A stretch of DNA of 64,000 bases, from assembly GCA_900542275.1 (NCBI GenBank), contig UQMW01000001.1, positions 1 to 64,000 on the forward strand. Direction: 5' to 3'. Under the pieces are notes generated by a model. The model was not told the origin of the DNA, made no database searches, and was given only the letters and a program-made list of their open reading frames with translations. This document shows, one piece after another, positions 24,934-33,453 of this stretch (the first letter of the stretch is position 1; each line of letters begins with the position of its first letter). This stretch comes from an uncultured Collinsella sp. GTDB lineage: Bacteria > Actinomycetota > Coriobacteriia > Coriobacteriales > Coriobacteriaceae. The position numbers and the translations under genes are program-made.

Positions 24934-25025
24934 CCATAATCGTATAGTATCATTTGCCATAATCTTGCAGTAGCGTTTTCCATAATCTTGTAGTAGTGTT
25001 TTCCACAATCTTTTAGTAGCCCAGT
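24934..25025. repeat. Four tandem 23-bp repeats upstream of the AAA/DUF4143 gene
   Basis: Units start at 24934, 24957, 24980 and 25003. All begin CCATAATC or CCACAATC and carry TAGTA about 11 bp later. The 23-bp period is exact. They end about 25 bp from the start codon, so they overlap the promoter and could be iterated operator sites. Confidence 0.85.
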
Positions 25026-25073
25026 TCAAAAACGTTATTTATAGAGCCGAAATCTCAGACCCTAAATAACAAT

Positions 25074-25110
25074 AGCCACCACAATGGGAACTGTCCCCAT
25101 TGTGGTGGCT
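25074..25110 (-). terminator. Terminator hairpin after the MATE gene
   Basis: AGCCACCACAATGGG and CCCATTGTGGTGGCT form a perfect 15-bp stem about 50 bp past the MATE stop codon. The loop region carries GGGAACTGTCCCC, a short palindrome seen in other repeats here. Confidence 0.65.
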
Positions 25111-25159
25111 TGCAGGCGAGTTGACTTATTCGACTATCGCGGGCCGGCCGTGTCCGAGT

Positions 25160-26536
25160 CTAGAGCGTGGCAAGTCGCTTGGATTCGCGGACGGCGAGGG
25201 CGATGGAGATAAGACCAGTGATGGCGTCAGCCGCCACCAAGGCAAACCAGACACCCTGAACGCCCATCATGTTGCCAAGCAGGTACATAAGCGGCACGGA
25301 GCAGATCACGTAGCGGAGCAGACCGGTGAACGTGGCGATACCCACCTTCTCAACCGCCTGGAAGTACATCGACATGGTCATGGCAAGATAGCCCAGGGCC
25401 ACGGCCAGGATAACGATGCGCGTGGCGTTGGCGGCAACCTCGACGAGCGCCGGGTCGCTACCAGCAAAAAAGGCGCAGACCGGCGTTGCGGCCACCCATA
25501 GCACAGCAGACACCGCAGCAAGCGTCACGACCTGGTACTTAAGCGTGCAGGAGAGCGTTTCCTTGAGGCGCGCCCACGCCTTGGCGCCGGCGTTGAAGGC
25601 GGCAATGGGCTGCAGGCCGTACGAGAAGCACTGGGCGACCATCATGGTAATGTAGAGGATGTAGCCGTTGATCACACCAAAGGCCGCGATGTAGAGCGAA
25701 CCCATGTCGCCGCCGAGCTGGCCAAGCAACGAGTTGGCAACGGTGTTGAAGATGAACGTGGCAGCTTGCACCAAAAAGAACGGGAAACCAATCTTGATGA
25801 TCTGGCCGCAGATGGCCATGTCGAGTTTGAGGTCGGCGGCGCTGATCTGGAGCTGCGACTTCTTACCGCCGATGAACCAGAAGATACCGATGGCCCAGAT
25901 ACCGATGGAAAGACCGTAGTACACGCCAGCTCCCATAACGCCAAGCTTGAGCACAAACGTGGAAAGCGCAAGCCAGCAGATAGCGACGATGGCAGACACG
26001 GTCATGAGGTTGGCCTGGATCTGAACCTTCTCGTCCACACGCATGACGGCGGTGACCATCTGACCAATGACCGTGAGCGGCAGCAGCACGGAGAAGGTGC
26101 GCACGCCGGCAACGGTATCGGCCATGATGTCGGGCGTGGCGCCGAAGAATGCGCAGATGGGCTCGGTAAACACAGCCATCACCACAGCAAGCAGCACACT
26201 CACAATCGTGGTAAGCCAAAAACCCTGGCTAAACGCCTTGCTGGCGCCCTTAATGTCGCCGGCACCCAAAAGGTTGCCCACCACGGCGGGCACGCCGGTG
26301 CCAAACAGGTTGCCAAAGGCCAGGTTAATGTACTCGACCGACATGATGATCGAAACACAGGCCAGGCCGTGTGCACCCAGGCCCCAACCCATCACGAGGC
26401 CCTCAAGGACCACCATGATAATCTGGGCGAGCATACCCTGGCCGGTGATGATGGTGTACTTGCGCACCAGGCCGGGAATCGGCTGCGAGGCAAGCTCACG
26501 CTCCTCCTCAACAGCGGCGGTCGTTTCTTCTGCCAT
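25160..26536 (-). CDS. MATE family efflux transporter
   Basis: Cation-coupled multidrug/organic-cation exporter of 458 aa with about 12 hydrophobic segments. The typical pattern includes GVPAVVGNLLGAGD in the first half, PIAAFNAGAKAWARLKE in the second, and the conserved MQGVW-like NMMGVQGVWFALVAADAIT near the C terminus. ATG 26536 follows AAAGGGGAGAACA; the upstream in-frame codons lack family character. It precedes the agmatine cluster but is probably a separate unit. Confidence 0.92.
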   Translation of the reverse strand: MAEETTAAVEEERELASQPIPGLVRKYTIITGQGMLAQIIMVVLEGLVMGWGLGAHGLACVSIIMSVEYINLAFGNLFGTGVPAVVGNLLGAGDIKGASKAFSQGFWLTTIVSVLLAVVMAVFTEPICAFFGATPDIMADTVAGVRTFSVLLPLTVIGQMVTAVMRVDEKVQIQANLMTVSAIVAICWLALSTFVLKLGVMGAGVYYGLSIGIWAIGIFWFIGGKKSQLQISAADLKLDMAICGQIIKIGFPFFLVQAATFIFNTVANSLLGQLGGDMGSLYIAAFGVINGYILYITMMVAQCFSYGLQPIAAFNAGAKAWARLKETLSCTLKYQVVTLAAVSAVLWVAATPVCAFFAGSDPALVEVAANATRIVILAVALGYLAMTMSMYFQAVEKVGIATFTGLLRYVICSVPLMYLLGNMMGVQGVWFALVAADAITGLISIALAVRESKRLATL

Positions 26537-26632
26537 TGTTCTCCCCTTTCCATGAGAGATTGATGAATGGATGCATGAATGGATGGGCGGCACGCACAGG
26601 CTGCGGCACCGCCTAGCGATGCAGCAGCCCCG

Positions 26633-28261
26633 CTAGGCCTCGTAGACCACCTTGCCGGCAATCATCGTGAGAGACGCCGTGGCCTCGAGGACCTCAGCCG
26701 GTTCGCAGTCAAAGAGGTTACGGTCGAGCACACAGATATCAGCCTGTTTGCCGCATGCGAGCGTACCGATGCGATCCTCGGCATGCATGGCGTAGGCGCT
26801 GCCGTAGGTGTAGGCGCGCAGGGCCTCGGCCATGGTGATGCGCTCCTGCGGGAACCACCCTTCTGGGTTGGAGCCGTCCTCGAGCATGCGGAAGACCGCG
26901 CCGTACACCTCCTCCATGGGCTCCAAGCCCACAACGGGGAAGTCACTGCCCAGGTGCACCACGGCACCGCTGGCAAGCAGGCTATGCAGGGGCCACGAAA
27001 GCGCAGCACGCTCGGGGCCCACGGCATCGTCCTTGGCAAGGTCAGCCATATCGAGCAGCATGTGCCACGGCTGCATACCAGGGCATATACCCAGCTCGGC
27101 ATAGCGCGGCAGATCCTCGGGCTGAACCGTCTCGTTGTGCTCCATGGAGTGGCGGCAACCCCGCTTACCATGCAAGCGCTCGCCCTCCTCAAAGCAATCA
27201 AGCACAAAACGCACCGAGCGATCGCCGATCGTATGGACGCGCGTGTCAACGCCCCATTCCTGCGCCCTGACAATGGCGGCACGGATGCGCTCTGGATCCT
27301 CCGCGGGCTCACCGCAGGTATCGGGCGCGTTGGAATAGGGTTCAAGCATCCAAGCGGTGTGGTCGGAGCACACGCCATCAAGAAACTGCTTAAAGCCGTG
27401 CCACTCGACCTGCGTACCCGAGAAGGCGTATTTCTCCTTGATCTGCTCGAGCGTTAAGGACTCGTTTTCGAACAGATCGGTGTACAGGAACACGCGCAGT
27501 GGCAAGTCGCCCTTGGCATTAAGACCTGCCAACACCGCATACGGGTTTTCCATGCTCACAAACGTAGGATTGACCATGCCGACCGTAGTGATTCCCAGGG
27601 CATTGGCGCGCCGGGCGGTTTTTGCAAACGACGCGTCAACAACCTCGGGCGCTGGGTCGTAGACCTCGTCCATAAAGAAGACGCCGGCGTTGTTGGAAAA
27701 CACGCCCGTCAGATTGCCCTCGGCATCCTTAAGGATCTTGCCGCCTGCGGGATCGGGCGTCTGCGAAGTTACTCCCACCTTGTTGATGGCGCAGGTATTG
27801 GCACTAAAGGTATGCAGGTCAACCTGCTGCAGAAAGACCGGGCGGTCCGAGATGTACTCATCGATCATCGCGGCTGTGGGCATCTCGGGGACATCCCACT
27901 GGAACTGGATAATCTGGCAGCCCAGAATCCACTCGTTATCGGGATGGTCGGCCGCAAACGCCACGACACGTTCCATCGCCATCTCAAAACTGGTGCAGTC
28001 GATGAGGTTGACGGCAAAATCGGGGTCGGTCATAAACGCGCCCTGGGCAAAATGCGTGTGTGAGTCGATCAGGCCGGGCATGACGAGCTGGTCGCCAAAG
28101 TCGCGCACCTCGGTATCGGGACCGATAAACGGTGCCAGGTGAGCATCGTCACCGCAGGCAACAATCTTATCACCGCGCACGGCAACGCCGCCCTTAAACG
28201 GCTCGAGCCCATCGCCGGTAAAGACGGCGTTGCTCTTGATAACTACATCAGCCTTGTCCAT
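26633..28261 (-). CDS. YtcJ-like metal-dependent amidohydrolase
   Basis: The 542-aa protein of the amidohydrolase superfamily has the N-terminal metal ligands in PGLIDSHTHF (about residues 63-72), the HTIGDRSVRFVLD segment, HSMEHNE, and the late HLGSDFPV motif with the catalytic Asp. The substrate is unknown; amide or imide bonds are typical. ATG 28261 follows GGAGG. A palindromic site TTTACCTGCAGGTTTA lies about 220 bp upstream and a very similar site lies upstream of the carbamoyltransferase gene, suggesting shared control by the membrane LuxR proteins. Confidence 0.85.
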   Translation of the reverse strand: MDKADVVIKSNAVFTGDGLEPFKGGVAVRGDKIVACGDDAHLAPFIGPDTEVRDFGDQLVMPGLIDSHTHFAQGAFMTDPDFAVNLIDCTSFEMAMERVVAFAADHPDNEWILGCQIIQFQWDVPEMPTAAMIDEYISDRPVFLQQVDLHTFSANTCAINKVGVTSQTPDPAGGKILKDAEGNLTGVFSNNAGVFFMDEVYDPAPEVVDASFAKTARRANALGITTVGMVNPTFVSMENPYAVLAGLNAKGDLPLRVFLYTDLFENESLTLEQIKEKYAFSGTQVEWHGFKQFLDGVCSDHTAWMLEPYSNAPDTCGEPAEDPERIRAAIVRAQEWGVDTRVHTIGDRSVRFVLDCFEEGERLHGKRGCRHSMEHNETVQPEDLPRYAELGICPGMQPWHMLLDMADLAKDDAVGPERAALSWPLHSLLASGAVVHLGSDFPVVGLEPMEEVYGAVFRMLEDGSNPEGWFPQERITMAEALRAYTYGSAYAMHAEDRIGTLACGKQADICVLDRNLFDCEPAEVLEATASLTMIAGKVVYEA

Positions 28262-28576
28262 GTGAGCCTCCTCAGGCATCTTTGGTTGCAACGCGGACGC
28301 ACCGCCCGCGTGGGCACTCGGTTGGGAGCGTAGCGCTCCCGCATCGGCGCGTGCCTACAAGCCGTGCTCGGACGTCTGTCCCACGTCCGCGGCTTCGCGC
28401 TACACCCATTGATACACAGGGGCAAATCCGTGCCAAGGCCAGGGATCGCAAACGGTCAGTTTAAGCAGGTTTACACGCTTTACCTGCAGGTTTATTGTCT
28501 GAGATTATTACCGCGTCATTACGCCCAACGGCGTGCCCGCCCACACGGCAAGACCCGCATGCAAGGAAGAATAGGA
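28262..28576. other. Region between amidohydrolase start and luxR-1 end
   Basis: No credible gene is present. It holds the promoter side of the amidohydrolase gene and the GCAGGT...ACCTGCAGGT cluster at 28465-28494. Confidence 0.5.
28465..28494. promoter_or_regulatory. Putative LuxR-type palindromic sites
   Basis: GCAGGT (28465-28470) and ACCTGC (28482-28487) are inverted and overlap the palindrome TTTACCTGCAGGTTTA (28479-28494). A near-identical site, TAAACCCGCAGGTCAA, occurs at 36258-36273 between luxR-2 and the carbamoyltransferase gene. Confidence 0.5.
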
Positions 28577-29569
28577 CTAGGAACGCCAAAAGGCATCTAT
28601 GAGGTCATCTCGGTTGGAGACACCGCTTTTAACGTAGATGCGATGCAAGTGCGCCTTGACCGTGCCAGGGCTGATGACCAACTCGCTGGCGATGTTTTGG
28701 GCGTCGTTGCCCTTCAGCACCAGCGTGAGCACCTCCTGCTCGCGCCGCGACAGCTTATGGGCATCGGCATAGATCACAACGCGTGATGCTAGATCGTCCC
28801 CAGAGCGTGCGCTCTCGGCCGCCACGTCCTCATCGGCACGCGGATGACGGGCATACACGCGCAGGATATGGCTAAACTGGCAAAAGAGTTGGACCGCGCA
28901 TGCCACGAGCAGCACGTTTTCGGAGATATTGCGCTCGGACAGATACCACAAAAAGAGGCTGATGACGGGGTTTTGAGAGTCGGGGCGGCAGAGCAAAATC
29001 ATGTAGGTGTCCTCGGCGATTACGCAAAACGCAAGAACGAGTGCCACCTTCCAAAAGAGCTTTGAGCGGTCGAGGTCGAGTTTCTCAACACGCGTGGCCC
29101 TGTGCCGGTAATGCCAGGCGGCATAGGCAAGACATCCTACATTGCCCAGGTCACGCGTGAGCCAAAAGAGATACTGCTGCACCTCTCCGGCAGCGCCGCT
29201 GCGAGGCACCAGCACCAATTGCAAGATTGAAAACGGCACGATAACAAGTCCGAGCATGCGCGACGTCGGCCTTTTGCGCAAGCGCGCAAACATCCACAGC
29301 ACAATGCAAGCATAGATGGCAATACCGAGCACGCAGCGCAGCAAGGGGTGCTGCAGCGGCTCGCTAAAGGTAACGGCGTAGTCATATTTGAGCCGAGTGT
29401 ACTCGTCAAAAAAGATGACCGACATATCGAGCATGTAGAGCAAAAAGCCCGCCGCGGCCACTAGGCTGTCGCGACGGTGCGTCATGAGCCAAACCACCAA
29501 TGCCACGGCACTGGTCACCAGAGCCACACCCATGATAATCGTGGTGTAGATATAGAACGCGAAACTCAT
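28577..29569 (-). CDS. Membrane-embedded LuxR-type regulator 1
   Basis: The 330-aa protein has about seven hydrophobic helices (residues 5-240) and a C-terminal LuxR/GerE helix-turn-helix (LSRREQEVLTLVLKGNDAQN to VKAHLHRIYVKSGVSNRDDL, about 270-325). It is paralogous to the protein at 36430-37395; shared landmarks are VIAEDTYMILL/IVAEDFYNILV and LYLSERNFSEN-like LWYLSERNISEN. Such one-component membrane regulators are abundant in Coriobacteriia. It is presumed to sense a ligand in or at the membrane and probably controls this cluster. Confidence 0.87.
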   Translation of the reverse strand: MSFAFYIYTTIIMGVALVTSAVALVVWLMTHRRDSLVAAAGFLLYMLDMSVIFFDEYTRLKYDYAVTFSEPLQHPLLRCVLGIAIYACIVLWMFARLRKRPTSRMLGLVIVPFSILQLVLVPRSGAAGEVQQYLFWLTRDLGNVGCLAYAAWHYRHRATRVEKLDLDRSKLFWKVALVLAFCVIAEDTYMILLCRPDSQNPVISLFLWYLSERNISENVLLVACAVQLFCQFSHILRVYARHPRADEDVAAESARSGDDLASRVVIYADAHKLSRREQEVLTLVLKGNDAQNIASELVISPGTVKAHLHRIYVKSGVSNRDDLIDAFWRS

Positions 29570-29697
29570 GCCCGCCTCCCCTGTCTAGATGCTGTGAGGA
29601 TGTTGACAGATTCTTTGCCGCAAGATTAGACTCACCGATTAAACGTACTGTATCGTTTAGATAAACAAGCTGTGTCTCACCGATGAAAGGAGATGCC

Positions 29698-29889
29698 ATG
29701 GCACCGATCGCTCCGCTCAAGATGCTCGTCGCGCCCGCCGCCAAGGCCATCACCCGACTCGGTTCTTCCATGACCTACGACGATGTCCCCTGCGCCGTTG
29801 AGGCGCGTTCGGACAGCTGCCCCTACCTGGGCCACGTCCCCTACTTTGCACCCAAGCTCGCATCTGATCCCGAGCAGCGTGAGCAGTAA
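29698..29889 (+). CDS. Small protein of unknown function, 63 aa
   Basis: A strong ribosome site (AAAGGAGATGCC) precedes ATG 29698. The product has a hydrophobic, Ala/Pro-rich N terminus (APIAPLKMLVAPAAKA) and a distinctive middle, YDDVPCAVEARSDSCPYLGH, with two cysteines seven residues apart. It is divergent from luxR-1 and convergent with the APC gene. An inverted repeat AAACG...CGTTT lies about 40 bp upstream. I do not recognise the family. The start signal and placement suggest a real gene, possibly controlled by the adjacent regulator. Confidence 0.6.
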   Translation: MAPIAPLKMLVAPAAKAITRLGSSMTYDDVPCAVEARSDSCPYLGHVPYFAPKLASDPEQREQ

Positions 29890-29924
29890 TCCAAGATGCA
29901 TCTAGCACCGCACAACTCGCGGCG

Positions 29925-31334
29925 CTACTGTTTTGGCGCAAAGCGACCTGTCCCCCTTGCGCCAACGCCGGGATTGTCGATGCTGCGGCCGCGGCGCGAT
30001 ATGAGGCGCGAAACCTCGCCCAGCAACACGCCGATCACCACACCCATGAGGATCGGCAACTTTGACATCTCGGCGGGCGAGCTGTTAAGCGGCACGATTG
30101 TCGCAACAATCGAAAGCACGAGCTCTACCACCGGCACCGCAAGCGCTACCGCAAGCACCTTGCCCTCGAAGGGCGCGCGGAACACACGTGGGCGGTCGTC
30201 GTATTTACGCAGGCGCCAAAACGCCGGGAACATCGGGATATAGCTCATGAGCAGAAAGACGACGTTCATCGAGAAGAAGACCCAAAAGACGTCGGAACCT
30301 TCGCCCAGCGGAATCTGAAGTAGCAGCACCAAGCTGGCAAAACAACCGTTAATGAGTGCTGAGCCGTTGGGCATGCCGGTCTTCTTGGACACCAGCGCAA
30401 AGGGGCGCGGCATGTTGCCGTGGCGCGCGGCATAGCTCGCCACGTTGTTGACGCCAAAACTCCAGCAGATCATGTTGGCGAACAGCGTCACCAAAAAGGC
30501 CACGCCCACGACCATCGTCAGCGGGTGAGCGCGCCCCACCATGGCGGCAACCGCGTCCACAATGCCCGAATCGAGTGAAAGCTGCTCGGTGGGAACCGCG
30601 GCTCCAATACCGATGCCACAGATAATGTAGATCGCCGCGATGGCAACGCCACCGGCGATAACCGCCTTGGGGATATCGCGCGATGGGTTCTTCATCGTGC
30701 TGGCAAAGGTCGCGACCACCTCAAAGCCCATAAAGTTGAATAGGATGATTGAAAGATACGTCAGTGAGTTAGTGTCTCCCAGATCGGGGACAAAGGTCTT
30801 AAACGACATATCGTTGGCAAAGCCGTTATTGCAGGCAAACCAGATGCCGACGATTCCCACCACGGCGGTAATGAGCACCTTGATGACGGCGCCGCCATCC
30901 ATGACCCAATCGGCCTCGGCCACCGGCTGCATTGCCATGACCGTGACGCCCCACACAAAGGCAAGCTCGATGGCAATTCGGACCCCAAGCGAAAATTCGA
31001 TGCCCCATACCGCATTGATGACACTGGGGAACATGCAGGCGATACTTGCCACCCACAGTGGAAAGTTGACCCAATAGCACCAGGAGCAGCGGGCGCCCCA
31101 ACGGTCGCCCAAGCCCAGGCGAACCCAATCGTACAGACCGCCCTCGGAATCGAACGCCGTACCGAGCTCGGCCACCACCAGGCCATAGGGAAGCAAAAAC
31201 GTAATGATGAGGAAGATCCACCAGAAGAACTGCACGTTACCCATGGCAGATGCCGGAGCGGCCGCCTCGATGGTAAAGACAACGCAGATAACCGAGAGGA
31301 TGACCTCGAACAGGGAGAACTTTTTACCTGCCAC
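29925..31334 (-). CDS. APC family amino acid/polyamine antiporter 1
   Basis: Predicted 12-TM transporter of 469 aa, probably exchanging agmatine and putrescine (AguD-like). It starts at GTG 31334 after GGGGGAG. Landmarks are EAAAPASAMGN in TM1, LFNFMGFEVVATFAS and FWRLRKYDDRPRVFRAPFEG. It is closely similar to the antiporter at 33454-34893 and follows aguA after a long, structured leader carrying an attenuator-like terminator. The substrate is inferred from the deiminase and carbamoyltransferase neighbours. Confidence 0.88.
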   Translation of the reverse strand: MAGKKFSLFEVILSVICVVFTIEAAAPASAMGNVQFFWWIFLIITFLLPYGLVVAELGTAFDSEGGLYDWVRLGLGDRWGARCSWCYWVNFPLWVASIACMFPSVINAVWGIEFSLGVRIAIELAFVWGVTVMAMQPVAEADWVMDGGAVIKVLITAVVGIVGIWFACNNGFANDMSFKTFVPDLGDTNSLTYLSIILFNFMGFEVVATFASTMKNPSRDIPKAVIAGGVAIAAIYIICGIGIGAAVPTEQLSLDSGIVDAVAAMVGRAHPLTMVVGVAFLVTLFANMICWSFGVNNVASYAARHGNMPRPFALVSKKTGMPNGSALINGCFASLVLLLQIPLGEGSDVFWVFFSMNVVFLLMSYIPMFPAFWRLRKYDDRPRVFRAPFEGKVLAVALAVPVVELVLSIVATIVPLNSSPAEMSKLPILMGVVIGVLLGEVSRLISRRGRSIDNPGVGARGTGRFAPKQ

Positions 31335-31506
31335 GACACGCTCCCCCTACAGCAAAAAGGATGGCATCTGTACCGAAGGCGCAGCCCAAGGTAGGGTTGC
31401 AGGCCGCGTCACCGGTGCAGGTGCCATCCCAAAGAGAAGAGAGGATGCAATTGTTGGACCAACGCTCGCGGAACAGGCGCGTGTAGATAACGATACGCTG
31501 GTACAT
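31324..31506 (-). CDS. Possible small leader ORF, 60 aa, Cys-containing
   Basis: From ATG 31506, with GGAG five bases upstream, the frame reads MYQRIVIYTRLFRERWSNNC and carries five cysteines. It runs through the terminator hairpin and stops 11 nt inside the APC-1 gene, an overlap typical of translational coupling. It may be a leader peptide or chance; conservation is unknown. Confidence 0.35.
   Translation of the reverse strand: MYQRIVIYTRLFRERWSNNCILSSLWDGTCTGDAACNPTLGCAFGTDAILFAVGGACRGR
31354..31430 (-). terminator. Attenuator-like terminator in the APC-1 leader
   Basis: On the minus strand GGATGGCACCTGCACCG pairs with CGGTACAGATGCCATCC (17 bp, one mismatch) and is followed by TTTTT. A GC-rich inner stem extends it. 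The U tract ends about 7 nt before the APC-1 ribosome site, so read-through is needed to express the gene. Confidence 0.7.
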
Positions 31507-31561
31507 AGATACTCCGATCAAAACGGCCGCGATTGCGACCGGAATCTTTTGGCAATTGAAG

Positions 31562-31678
31562 ACGCGTCTGACCTGGGATATTCAAGCGAACAATTGGCCT
31601 AACCCGCAATAAATCCCAGATCAGACGCGTACTCAATCAAAGAGGCGGGCACTCCGAAGTGGAGGCAACGGAGTGCCC
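31562..31678 (-). repeat. Two stem-loops in the APC-1 leader
   Basis: ACGCGTCTGACCTGGGAT/ATCCCAGATCAGACGCGT (31562-31579/31613-31630, one mismatch) and GGGCACTCCG/CGGAGTGCCC (31647-31656/31669-31678). They form the 5' half of the 546-nt aguA/APC-1 gap. Confidence 0.65.
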
Positions 31679-31684
31679 AAAGAA

Positions 31685-31878
31685 AAACCCAGCCGACCAA
31701 GACATCGAATAAACCGACCATCAATGCCCCGAGATGGTCACGGTGCGATTCATCGACTGTCCGATTGATCGGCTGGGTTTCCGAGGTGCGGCAGATTGCC
31801 CTGAAAGAGGAGGGCATAGACCTTAAGGGTCATGCCCGACGATTGAAGGGCAAGGTGCCGTGCCTCGGGAAGCCAGAC
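31685..31878 (-). repeat. Family-2 element, mosaic copy after aguA, with competing stem
   Basis: The main hairpin (about 31769-31876) carries GAAAGAGGAGGGCAT and ATGCCCGACGATTGAA as in the other family-2 copies, but CAGATTGCC and GCAAGGTG are exchanged between the two sides. Its outer arm GGCTGGGTTT (31769-31778) can alternatively pair with AAACCCAGCC at 31685-31694, so two folds are mutually exclusive. Confidence 0.65.
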
Positions 31879-31880
31879 AA

Positions 31881-33086
31881 TTACGCGGACGGCTCCTGCT
31901 GCGTAATGCAGTGGATGTTGCCGCCGCCGAAGACGACCTGCTCGGACTGGACGCCGACGCACTTGTAGACGCCCTCGCCCCAGACCTCGTCATAGATCTT
32001 CTGGAGCGTGTCGACGGCCAGCTGGTCGTTCTCGTCGCCGTACTGCGGGACGATGACGCCGTGGTTGGTGACCAGGTAGTTCATGTAGGACGCGATCAGC
32101 GGCTCGTCGGGGACGCGCGGCTCGGCGTTCTCGTCGGCGTCGATGGTGTCGCAGGAGGCCTGGTCCATGAACAGCGGGTTCACGGGCATGCAGAGCTTGT
32201 AGACCTTCATCTTGCGGCCCTTGGCGTCAACGGCGTTGGAGAGGGTCTCGTAGGCAGCGTGGCACTGCTCGTAGAACGGATACTCGGGATCGTCGATCCA
32301 GATGCAGGCCATGACGCCCGGAGCGATGAACGTGGCAACGTCGTCGATATGACCGTTGGTCTCCTCGGGGTCGATGCCCTCCTTGACCCAGATGACCTTC
32401 TCGACACCCAGGTAATCCTTGAGGTGCTCGTCCATGTAGGCGCGAAGCTCCTCGCTCCAAGGCTCAAACTTCTTGTGGAACTTGGGCCAGATGGACTCGG
32501 GATCCTCTTCCTCCTCCAGAACCGCAGAGCAGGTGCGGCCCGGGGAAAGCAGGCACTGGTCGGTCACGACAAGGGTGCCCTCGCCGTCGACGGTGATGGA
32601 GCCGCCCTCGAGGATCATGTCGTCGGGACGATAGCGACGGCAGCCGGAGAGCTCAGCCATCTTGAGGGCGATCTGCTCGTCCTTGTCCCACGGAAAGTAC
32701 AGGCCGTCGACGAGGCCGCCGTAGGCGTTGAAGTGCCAGTGGTTGGCGCGCTTCTCGCCCTTGCCGTTGATGACGTAGGTGGCGGCGGTGTCGCGGAACC
32801 AGGCGTCGTCGGTGGTCATCTCGATAACGGTGACGTTCTCGTCGTTCTCGAAGACGGCCTTGCAGTTGGCATAGTCGACCTGGTTGGCGCACATATAGAC
32901 CGGGGTGAACTCGGAGATGGCGCGGGCGATGGCGGCATACTGCTTCTGAGCCGGCTTGGCGCCGTGGGCCCAGGTGTCGGTGCGGTGGGGCCAGCCCATC
33001 CACACGCGATCCTGCGGGGCGAACTCGGCGGGCATAAAGAAGCCGTCGGCCTTGGGGGTGGACTCGGACTCGGTGATCGTACGCAT
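31881..33086 (-). CDS. aguA: Agmatine deiminase
   Basis: Converts agmatine to N-carbamoylputrescine and ammonia (guanidino-group-modifying fold). The 401-aa protein shows WMGWPHRTDTW, the catalytic EMTTDDAWFRDTAATYV and ILEGGSI segments, ETNGHIDD, and near the C terminus the nucleophile Cys in FGGGNIHCITQQ. ATG 33086 follows GGAGGAAATCTT. It lies between two antiporter genes and downstream of the carbamoyltransferase gene on the same strand, a complete catabolic set except for carbamate kinase. Confidence 0.95.
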   Translation of the reverse strand: MRTITESESTPKADGFFMPAEFAPQDRVWMGWPHRTDTWAHGAKPAQKQYAAIARAISEFTPVYMCANQVDYANCKAVFENDENVTVIEMTTDDAWFRDTAATYVINGKGEKRANHWHFNAYGGLVDGLYFPWDKDEQIALKMAELSGCRRYRPDDMILEGGSITVDGEGTLVVTDQCLLSPGRTCSAVLEEEEDPESIWPKFHKKFEPWSEELRAYMDEHLKDYLGVEKVIWVKEGIDPEETNGHIDDVATFIAPGVMACIWIDDPEYPFYEQCHAAYETLSNAVDAKGRKMKVYKLCMPVNPLFMDQASCDTIDADENAEPRVPDEPLIASYMNYLVTNHGVIVPQYGDENDQLAVDTLQKIYDEVWGEGVYKCVGVQSEQVVFGGGNIHCITQQEPSA

Positions 33087-33453
33087 AAGATTTCCTCCAA
33101 ATCGAACGATCGTTTGCCGCGGGCGGATTACCCGCAGCCTAAAACCAAGAGATAGTGGGCGCCCGTCCCCCGGCAAAGGTCGGGGCGCCCGGTGCCGGTT
33201 TTCACGGAGCCGCACCGACGAGCGGCAACGTAACCAAGTGCGTGGAGACAAACGCACGAAGGATACGAGAGAGAGGTTGGGGCGGGCGGTGGTTACCGGA
33301 GCTATCGCTCGCACCCGCCCCAGGAAATAGTGAGCAAATTTGTCGCTTTGGGCACGCCCTCGAAGAGGCTAGAGTGCCTGGAGTCGGGAGCGACAAGCCC
33401 GACGAAGCGCACGTTGGTACGCGAGGAGGGTTGGAGCCCCAGAACCGGGTGCT
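33087..33453 (-). other. aguA leader / antiporter-2 trailer
   Basis: No gene. It contains a GGGGCGGG/CCCGCCCC stem (about 33279-33321) that probably ends the upstream cistron, and two adjacent GGGCGCCC palindromes near 33157-33190. Structured spacers like this occur between all genes of the cluster. Confidence 0.5.

Noticed and set aside
24934..25025. CRISPR array
   Set aside because: Four contiguous 23-bp units without spacers and no cas genes; a simple tandem repeat.
31335..31880. T-box riboswitch before the antiporter gene
   Set aside because: A terminator is present, but the conserved TGGNACCGCG element is interrupted (GGTGACGCGG) and no convincing specifier stem was found.
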